A stretch of DNA of 64,000 bases, taken from positions 824,531 through 888,530 of the forward strand of contig NZ_LCZJ02000018.1 of the NCBI RefSeq assembly GCF_001012825.1, given 5' to 3'. How positions within the stretch are numbered: position 1 is the stretch's first letter; every line of letters starts with the position of its first letter. The stretch comes from Paenibacillus etheri. Its GTDB lineage: Bacteria; Bacillota; Bacilli; Paenibacillales; Paenibacillaceae. A program made the translations under genes and the position numbers. Shown here one piece after another: positions 58,155 to 64,000 of the stretch. Below the pieces are notes generated by a model that made no database searches, was not told the origin of the DNA, and was given only the letters and a program-made list of their open reading frames with translations.

Positions 58155-59774
58155 ATGAATAAACAACATGCTGACCGAGTCATCAAGGATTACATCAAGT
58201 CGCTATATGGTTTTGCTTTGAACAAAACGGGAACGATCGCCGAAGCAGAGGAGCTAGCGGGAAGAATTACGCTGGAAGTATACCAAGCGCTTCTCAAAAA
58301 GTCAGAGTTCTTGGATCTGAACAGTTATGTCTTTAAGATTGCACATTATGTGTGGGCGAAATTCGTTGGCGAGAAAGTGAAAGCTTCCAACCAAATGCGG
58401 ATTGATGACCAAGAGGTGATGTCCAGAGACGAGGGCTTCGACGAGATCATTCGTCAAGAAACGGCTGGCGCTTTGCGGCGGGAAATAGCTTTTTTGTCTC
58501 ACCAACAACGGGAAATCGTTATCAAGTACTATTACGGTGGAATGAAAATTAGCGGAATCGCGGCTGAGATGGGTCTTTCTAGCGGCACAATCAAATGGCA
58601 TTTATTCGAAGCGAAAAAGGAGCTGAAACACAAAATGAATACCATTCGATCAATGGGTAGTCTCGGCATCAACCCAATTCGCATGACAGGTTTAGGGCAT
58701 AATGGATCCCCAGGAAACAAAGGTGACACCTCCGACTTTTTAGCGACGGCGATCAGACAAAACATCGCTTTCTCAACGTATCACAAGCCACTCACGATTA
58801 ATGAAATTGCTGAAGAGCTGGGCATTTCACCTGTATTTATAGGGGATGAAATCAAACTACTGGAAGAATACGGATTCATGGATAAACTACCGGGTAGAAA
58901 GTATCGTACCAATATGTACATAGAAGATCCGTCCCAAATGAAAAGCGAGGTACTGTACCCATTGTTCAAAGAATATGCGGAGATTGCAGTCGAGCATTAT
59001 TTCAAGACGTTTTTCTCGATGGGTAAAGTGTTTCAAGAGACGGGTGTCTACATTCCTGGCGGCGATGTCAATCTACTGTTGTGGAGTCTCATTCCGTATT
59101 CTGGTAAACAATTGAGCTTCAAAGAACTCAATAGGGTGAGCCATGAAGAGGTTTCCGTAAGCCGCAAAGATGGCGGCCATTACGCCGCTCATGCAACGAT
59201 TCACAGAGAGTTTGACGTCAGTTTTGATCCTAAACAATATTATTATTGTGGCGATATGAATCGGGATTCCGATGAGTTTGCACTAAAGGCATGGCAGGTC
59301 GATACGTGGTGGTGTGGCAGGAAGGACAGTTGGCGAGACAATCTGAGTTCGGATTTCATCAGTCTGATGCATGTGATCAATGGAGATTTACCGCAAAATG
59401 ATGTAAACATTGATGCCTATCGCCGTCTTTTGGATAAACAATATTTGCTGAGAACGGAATCTGACCTTGAAGTTAACATTGTTTATTGCAAGGATAAGCA
59501 AACAGGAGAACGTCTGCATGCGGCGATTCCGCAACCGTCCGAACGAATCAAAGAAGCCGCCACGAAATTGGATCAAGCTGTTTATCAAGTGAACCTCGAT
59601 GGACAACCAGATCATGCACATAAATATGTGCGTTACTGGTCACAGAATTGCATGGCGTCGGGAACCATACTTGCCTTCGTACTTAAACATTTAGTCGACA
59701 TCGGCATGTTAAAAGTGCCTGATCCACATCGAAAAAAAGGCATTTCCACAATCATGTTCATGAATCAAAGCTAG
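58155..59774 (+). CDS. ECF-type RNA polymerase sigma factor with long C-terminal extension
   Basis: 539 residues, against about 170-200 for usual ECF factors. Sigma region 2 is at about 10-75 (GTIAEAEELAGRITLEVYQA; DLNSYVFKIAHYVWAKF) and region 4 at about 105-160 (FLSHQQREIVIKYYYGGMKI; GLSSGTIKWHLFEAKKEL). A winged HTH follows at about 212-256 (LTINEIAEELGISPVFIGDE). Residues 257-539 are an unrecognised soluble domain rich in Trp and His (QVDTWWCGRKDSW). GAAGGAGC precedes the ATG. No anti-sigma gene is adjacent, so the extension may be the built-in sensor; this is inference. Confidence 0.8.
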   Translation: MNKQHADRVIKDYIKSLYGFALNKTGTIAEAEELAGRITLEVYQALLKKSEFLDLNSYVFKIAHYVWAKFVGEKVKASNQMRIDDQEVMSRDEGFDEIIRQETAGALRREIAFLSHQQREIVIKYYYGGMKISGIAAEMGLSSGTIKWHLFEAKKELKHKMNTIRSMGSLGINPIRMTGLGHNGSPGNKGDTSDFLATAIRQNIAFSTYHKPLTINEIAEELGISPVFIGDEIKLLEEYGFMDKLPGRKYRTNMYIEDPSQMKSEVLYPLFKEYAEIAVEHYFKTFFSMGKVFQETGVYIPGGDVNLLLWSLIPYSGKQLSFKELNRVSHEEVSVSRKDGGHYAAHATIHREFDVSFDPKQYYYCGDMNRDSDEFALKAWQVDTWWCGRKDSWRDNLSSDFISLMHVINGDLPQNDVNIDAYRRLLDKQYLLRTESDLEVNIVYCKDKQTGERLHAAIPQPSERIKEAATKLDQAVYQVNLDGQPDHAHKYVRYWSQNCMASGTILAFVLKHLVDIGMLKVPDPHRKKGISTIMFMNQS

Positions 59775-60146
59775 CTTCAAATTAATCAAAGAAAATGAAA
59801 TATTTTGTTATAGTTATCAGGAAACAAAAGCTTAAAAGACCACATGGATCTATACAAACATTTTAACGTGACTTAATTGAACTAACAGACGGGATCGCTG
59901 AACTGTCACAGCAATATTCTTTAATGCAGCAATGTGAAGATATCTCGCAGTAGCCTTCGATTTAGTTAAGAACGATTTAATAAAAGGCGATTAAGATGAT
60001 TGCAGTTACATGTTGCTCAACTAACTGAGATCAATAGTGCAATAATGAGAGGGCTGCCGAGAGGTAGCCCTTTGTTCAACTAACGGCAGATTAGTTTAAC
60101 TAAATTTTTATGTTAAAATGTTAATAAATCTGTTTATCGGGGTTGA
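59775..60146. other. Intergenic stretch carrying cassette-like element A
   Basis: No gene is supported. Several AACTAAC words occur (for example near 59878 and 60018), then the hairpin and GTTCAACTAACGG element at 60050-60100 and an AT-rich lead into the next gene. Confidence 0.5.
60050..60100 (+). repeat. Intergenic element A: GC hairpin plus GTTCAACTAA inverted repeat
   Basis: AGGGCTGCC (60050-60058) pairs with GGTAGCCCT (60063-60071), then GTTCAACTAA (60074-60083), CGGCAGA, TTAGTTTAAC (60091-60100), which form a second inverted repeat with one mismatch per arm. Elements at 61323 and 62029 have the same order of parts. Confidence 0.65.
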
Positions 60147-60569
60147 ATGATGATTAATTCGGCTGAAGAATTTGTAAGGTTAAGGCTTAGTGATAACATG
60201 GAGGAATATCTGAAGGCTGCATGGGATGTTGCACCTTTTGAGGTTTGGTTACAAGTAATTGAAACGTACCCTGAAATGCGTGAATGGGTAGCACATAATA
60301 AATCAATTCCTGTTGAGATTATGGAAATTCTAGCTGACGATGCAGATGAAAGGGTTAGATTTATTGTTGCTACAAAAAATCGACTACCAGAAAGTTTACA
60401 AATGAAACTGGCAAAAGATTTAGATAGCTCAGTTAGAAAACGAATTGTCTATAACAAAAAAGCGACATTTCGAGTTTTAACTATTTTATTGAACGATGAT
60501 GACGAAGATATAAGAGTAGTGGCGAAGAATAGGGTTGATGAGGGACTGATGAAAAATGGTAAATATTAG
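60147..60569 (+). CDS. HEAT/LRV-like helical repeat protein
   Basis: 140 residues built of short helical pairs: MREWVAHNKSIPVEIMEILA, DADERVRFIVATKNRLPESL, DLDSSVRKRIVYNKKATFRV, DDDEDIRVVAKNR. These match variant leucine-rich (LRV) or HEAT-like repeats of small bacterial scaffold proteins. Acidic, cytoplasmic. The start may be ATG 60147 or 60150. It is the first of five single-gene units on the same strand. Confidence 0.7.
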   Translation: MMINSAEEFVRLRLSDNMEEYLKAAWDVAPFEVWLQVIETYPEMREWVAHNKSIPVEIMEILADDADERVRFIVATKNRLPESLQMKLAKDLDSSVRKRIVYNKKATFRVLTILLNDDDEDIRVVAKNRVDEGLMKNGKY

Positions 60570-60788
60570 ATTGACAGCATGCTGTCGAATTGTACTGATG
60601 CAATTATGAATATAATAGACAGACCAGAAGATTCTAGATTATGCAGGAAATCGTATCGGACTAGACCATATGTGAACTTCCTCAGGTAAGATAAATTTTC
60701 CTGTTTACCATTCCAAATTTGAACTTGATGAGGTTTTTTTCTAAGTCAAATTCACGTATACAAAAGATGAATTTAATGGAGCGTGCCA

Positions 60789-61238
60789 ATGGAAAATATA
60801 TACAATGAATTGCATACAGCAGAAATACTGAACCGTATCGAGAATTTAAGTCCAAATTCAAAACCACAATGGGGAACAATGAATGTTGCTCAAATGTTGG
60901 CTCACTGCTCAGCATTTCAAGATATCGCATTGGGGAATTCCTATCCCCCTAGATATTGGCTAGGAAGGTTAATAGGAAGGTTCGTGAATTCTATTTTCTA
61001 TAATGACAAGCCGGTACCACACAATATGTCAACAATTCCGACCATACTTATTGTAGATGAAAGAGACTTTATCACAGAGAAAGAAAAACTGAAACAAAAG
61101 ATTTTAACTTTCCAAAGTAACGGTCCGGAGAAATGTTCATCCCATCCACATCCTTTTTTTGGCAAGTTTACTCCTGAGCAATGGGGTAAAGGGATTTATA
61201 AACATCTAGACCATCATTTAAGACAATTTGGTGCTTAG
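60789..61238 (+). CDS. DUF1569 (DinB-related) protein
   Basis: 149 residues from ATG 60789, with GGAG 7 bases upstream; an in-frame GTG at 60783 is possible. Family features are PQWGTMNVAQMLAHCSAFQD with its metal-ligand-like His, and the C-terminal PFFGKFTPEQWGKGIYKHLD, then HHLRQFG. DUF1569 proteins share the DinB helical fold; no reaction is assigned. Intergenic element B follows its stop by 84 bases. Confidence 0.8.
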   Translation: MENIYNELHTAEILNRIENLSPNSKPQWGTMNVAQMLAHCSAFQDIALGNSYPPRYWLGRLIGRFVNSIFYNDKPVPHNMSTIPTILIVDERDFITEKEKLKQKILTFQSNGPEKCSSHPHPFFGKFTPEQWGKGIYKHLDHHLRQFGA

Positions 61239-61322
61239 TATTTTTTCGCAATGATTAATGAATGTTCAGTTTAGTGCAGTAACACTGCTTCGCTGTGCTA
61301 ACAGGACTCGATTGAGGAATAG

Positions 61323-61375
61323 CGGCTGCTTCGGCAGCCGTTTTTTTGTTCAACTAACGGTAGTATAGTTCAATT
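61323..61375 (+). repeat. Intergenic element B: hairpin plus GTTCAACTAACGG
   Basis: CGGCTGC (61323-61329), loop TTCG, GCAGCCG (61334-61340), seven T residues, then GTTCAACTAACGG (61348-61360) and TATAGTTCAAT. The hairpin should act as a terminator for the DUF1569 gene. The sequence from TAGCGG through GTTCAACTA is nearly the same as in element C. Confidence 0.75.
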
Positions 61376-61453
61376 ATAGTTGTTTTTTATTTCCATATTT
61401 GAAGTTTGAAGATTAAAATATAATTAATTGAATTGATAAGGGGTATTAACAGG

Positions 61454-61975
61454 ATGAACAAGGGTAGAATCGTATTTTTAAACGGTGTTACGAGTTCTGG
61501 AAAAACATCAATAGTAGATGCTTTACAGTTAAAATCGCAAGAATTTTTTTATGTTGTTGCCAATGACCTTTTTGAAGAAATGATAGGTGAACGTTATCTT
61601 CGTGAAGATTATTGGAAGTATTTAAGTGAAGCAATTATCATGATGTATCATACAGCCAAATTATTTTCTGACCATGGTAAAAATGTGCTTATTGACGGCA
61701 TTATGGTAGATAGATCTGAGTTGAAACCACATTATGAAAAAGTGAACAATATATTTTCCGGGTATCCATTATACATTGTAGATGTGTTTTGCCCTTTAGA
61801 CATTTGCCGTCAGAGAAATATTGCACGAGGAAATAGAACTGAAGACCAATCTGATTGGCAACACCAAATCATGGCAAAAGATATCCAGTATAAATGTACT
61901 GTCAACACACATTTAAAAACTTCCGAAGAATGTGCAGATTTAATTTTAAAAAGTATATTTGAGGATGAAATATGA
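61454..61975 (+). CDS. Chloramphenicol-phosphotransferase-like P-loop kinase
   Basis: 173 residues from ATG 61454, with AAGGGG 11 bases upstream; a TTG at 61433 is the longer option. Walker A is NGVTSSGKTSIVDAL (residues 9-23). The order of elements (VLIDGIMVD; YIVDVFCPLDICRQRNIARG, then NRTEDQSDWQ) matches CPT-family small-molecule kinases. The target may be an antibiotic or a metabolite; the chloramphenicol role cannot be assumed. Flanked by intergenic elements B and C. Confidence 0.8.
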   Translation: MNKGRIVFLNGVTSSGKTSIVDALQLKSQEFFYVVANDLFEEMIGERYLREDYWKYLSEAIIMMYHTAKLFSDHGKNVLIDGIMVDRSELKPHYEKVNNIFSGYPLYIVDVFCPLDICRQRNIARGNRTEDQSDWQHQIMAKDIQYKCTVNTHLKTSEECADLILKSIFEDEI

Positions 61976-62028
61976 ATTACTATACTATAGATGGTACATT
62001 CCGGTAACGGGGAAGGTTTGTGTAATAG

Positions 62029-62083
62029 CGGTTGCTTCGGCAGCCGTTTTTTATTTGTTCAACTATCGTGCAGGTTAATTTAG
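62029..62083 (+). repeat. Intergenic element C: hairpin plus GTTCAACTATCG
   Basis: CGGTTGC (62029-62035), loop TTCG, GCAGCCG (62040-62046), T run, then GTTCAACTATCG (62057-62068) and GGTTAATTTAGC. It ends the kinase gene and precedes the GNAT gene. Confidence 0.75.
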
Positions 62084-62135
62084 CAAGGAACTTATATGAA
62101 GATGGAATTAGATGGAATTAGAAGGGATAGATGAA

Positions 62136-62987
62136 ATGATAGAATTATCTAAAGAAAATCACGCTCACGTTCTGCCACTGTTGAAAAATCTTGCATATGA
62201 ACCCGTGTTTGCATATTCCGTAATTGAGCGAAATCAATCTGGAAAAGTGTTTGTTGATCACAACGAAAATCCTACCTGCAGCCTTATTATCAATTCATAT
62301 GGACAGTATCTTTTGGTTAAGAGTGGCGACAATGAATACTTCATGAGCGAGGTAGTTGATTTTTTACTAAATGATCAAAATCATTCAAAATACTACGATC
62401 TTTATGCTTCAACACCGGAACTACTGTTTCAAATTAGCGAAAGTTTAGCGGGAAAGACTGTATTATTACACCGTTCATCTTTTACATTCGATCTGTCCAA
62501 ATTCCAACATCTAAAAAAACCTAACGCATTGCAAGAACAATTTGTTATGAAACAGATGGATAAAGCGCTATTCGATAAATATAAAAATGAAATGGACGCT
62601 TCTTATGATTCGTTATGGAGTTCGTCACAACAATTTGCGGATCGGGGATTTGGTTACTGTCTTGTGATGGATGATGATTTTGCAAGTGTTTGCAATTCTT
62701 ATTTTGTAGGTGGAGGGTATGCAGATATCGATATCGTAACCGTGGATGAATACCAGAATAAAGGGCTAGCAACACTTACGGGCGTAGCATTTATCGAACA
62801 TTGTCTGAACCATAATCTAGTGCCGAATTATAATTGTGACGCTGGCAATGAACGATCGATACAGCTAGCGAAAAAGTTAGGATTTGTAAAAAAATATGAT
62901 TTCCCAATGTTATGGTGGCATCAGGATCAGAGAATAATAAGTGATTATTTGAAAAGGTTCAATTATTCAAACCATTCTAGCGAGTAG
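62136..62987 (+). CDS. GNAT family acetyltransferase
   Basis: 283 residues from ATG 62136, with GAAGGG 9 bases upstream; ATG 62112 is in frame but lacks a good site. The C-terminal GNAT domain has the acetyl-CoA loop in VDEYQNKGLATLTGVAFIEH (near residue 205), then YNCDAGNERSIQLAKKLGFV. The N-terminal half is the second lobe typical of the GNAT_acetyltran group. The substrate is unknown. Confidence 0.82.
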   Translation: MIELSKENHAHVLPLLKNLAYEPVFAYSVIERNQSGKVFVDHNENPTCSLIINSYGQYLLVKSGDNEYFMSEVVDFLLNDQNHSKYYDLYASTPELLFQISESLAGKTVLLHRSSFTFDLSKFQHLKKPNALQEQFVMKQMDKALFDKYKNEMDASYDSLWSSSQQFADRGFGYCLVMDDDFASVCNSYFVGGGYADIDIVTVDEYQNKGLATLTGVAFIEHCLNHNLVPNYNCDAGNERSIQLAKKLGFVKKYDFPMLWWHQDQRIISDYLKRFNYSNHSSE

Positions 62988-63108
62988 AACAACGAGCTTG
63001 TTATTAGCTTACGAAGAACGGGAGCTTAAAACAGAAACTTTCCAAAACAACAGCAATGAATCGGAGATAAAACTATTATTAGATAAAAAAGGCTTGGGAG
63101 GTTTAGCA

Positions 63109-63909
63109 ATGACGATTAACCGTGAGACCATTCTAAAAGCAATTATTTCAGACCTTGGAAGTGAAGATTATATTTTAGCTATCTGGCTGGAGGGTTCAGA
63201 TGGTACTAAAACTTTGGACGAGTATTCTGATATTGATTTGGTATGCTATACCAGAGAAGGCTGCATAGATGCTGCATTCACCCGGTTGGATGCCTGTATG
63301 CGTCGATTAGGAAAAGTAGATATTGCTTATGAAGAAACTGGTCGACCCACAAATAACCGCTACAAGGTTTACCACCTACAGGAGTCATCAGATAGTCTCT
63401 TAGTTGACGTGACGATCCAAAGTGAGAGTGTCCCTGTTTTATTCATTACCGAAGACAAAACTGTCGTACCCGTTATATTGATAGATAAGACAGGTATCGT
63501 GAAGTATCAAAACGTTGATCACACGACTCACCATTCACAACTTCAATCACAATTGATACGTGCTCAGGGTATTTACAGTCAAAGGAACCGAGCTGTCAAA
63601 TATACAAAACGTGGGCTTTTTTTAGAGTCGTTGATTTACTATCATAAGTATGTTGTAAATCCACTTGTAGATGTACTTCGGATAATCTATACACCATTCC
63701 AAGCTGACAGCTTCTTGGTTCATGCGTCTCGGGATTTTCCTGTCGAAGTGGTATTAACCTTGGAAAAACTATATGGTGTAAAAACCGTAGAAGATATAGT
63801 AGAGCGAATCGAATTGACAGACAAGTTGTTTCGTAATGCCGTAGCAGAGGCTCATGTCATGCTATTACAATCTAAAGAAGGCGAAAGTTTAGCGGATACC
63901 AACCCATAA
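63109..63909 (+). CDS. Nucleotidyltransferase-fold protein (aminoglycoside adenylyltransferase-like)
   Basis: 266 residues from ATG 63109, with TTGGGAGG 9 bases upstream; the open frame begins at 62998. The active-site pattern is LEGSDGTKTLDEYSDIDLVC, a Gly-Ser helix with two aspartates three residues apart as in polymerase-beta-type nucleotidyltransferases. A third acidic residue is in LLVDVTIQ. A helical C-terminal domain follows. It could modify an aminoglycoside, but it is shorter than AadK and the substrate is not evident. Confidence 0.72.
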   Translation: MTINRETILKAIISDLGSEDYILAIWLEGSDGTKTLDEYSDIDLVCYTREGCIDAAFTRLDACMRRLGKVDIAYEETGRPTNNRYKVYHLQESSDSLLVDVTIQSESVPVLFITEDKTVVPVILIDKTGIVKYQNVDHTTHHSQLQSQLIRAQGIYSQRNRAVKYTKRGLFLESLIYYHKYVVNPLVDVLRIIYTPFQADSFLVHASRDFPVEVVLTLEKLYGVKTVEDIVERIELTDKLFRNAVAEAHVMLLQSKEGESLADTNP

Positions 63910-64000
63910 GCATTACTGGTTATCATCCCTTCTTAGAAGATCCGTCGATAGACAAATTCCCAACCTCAATACCAATATGCTTGAGGGTGCCTTTCTTACG

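Noticed and set aside
60573-60586. Perfect 14-base palindrome GACAGCATGCTGTC after the LRV-like gene
   Set aside because: It has no loop or T tract and no nearby regulator; a single copy could arise by chance.
60050-62083. Classical integron attC sites
   Set aside because: The boxes do not fit the RYYYAAC/GTTRRRY consensus and no integron integrase gene is visible, so only a cassette-like array is proposed.

Overview
The window looks like the chromosome of a Paenibacillus-type member of the Bacillales. The reasons are: AT-rich DNA with strong AGGAGG-type ribosome sites and GTG/TTG starts; S-layer homology (SLH) surface proteins; a Spo0M homologue and a RacA-like protein, both sporulation-type; YesM/YesN-type sugar two-component regulation; and many carbohydrate-active genes. 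No rRNA, tRNA, CRISPR array, transposase or phage structural gene was recognised.

Layout. 1-7.9 kb: a LysR regulator cut by the window edge, a divergent heterodimeric ABC exporter, Spo0M, and an ABC-2 type exporter. 8-15 kb: a DinB/bacillithiol-transferase-like protein, an 855-residue protein with a divergent diadenylate-cyclase-like (DisA_N) domain and C-terminal TPRs, an SLH-GH18 surface enzyme, a galactokinase-like protein and a broken MarR gene. 15.3-16.8 kb: two tandem, translationally coupled GT2 glycosyltransferases. 17-22 kb: a one-direction cluster of small non-secreted proteins (two SUKH-type, DUF4303-type, LRR, several unknown) that resembles a bank of immunity genes with no visible toxin. 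22-24 kb: two orphan hypotheticals and decayed coding sequence.

24-38 kb is a sugar-scavenging locus. A sugar ABC transporter faces a YesN/YesM-type response regulator and kinase. Downstream come a 1,814-residue secreted modular protein (DUF4091 hydrolase, duplicated cadherin-like plus discoidin modules, SLH anchor) and a GH29 fucosidase. The same GAAATCTAACAGA word lies upstream of both the binding-protein gene and the giant gene, which suggests one regulon. 38.1-41.4 kb is a compact NAD salvage operon (pnuC, nadR, an NrtR-type Nudix regulator, NADAR) behind a perfect 12-bp-arm palindrome. 41.5-44.6 kb holds an AraC regulator, which lacks a normal start codon, facing a GH42 beta-galactosidase.

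47-51.5 kb is an unsaturated-uronate locus: kduI, a DeoR regulator and kduD face an unassigned 558-residue protein, with three copies of a TTCATTTT box between them. This suggests that the 558-residue protein acts on a uronate-containing glycan. 51.5-58 kb carries a cluster of four palindromic repeats, aspartase, the RacA-like protein, and an adaA-adaB-SPL-like DNA repair operon. The last 6 kb start with an ECF-like sigma factor with a very long C-terminal extension. Five single-gene units follow (HEAT-like, DUF1569, kinase, GNAT, nucleotidyltransferase), several separated by closely similar intergenic elements (GC hairpin plus GTTCAACTAACGG motif) that resemble a gene-cassette array.
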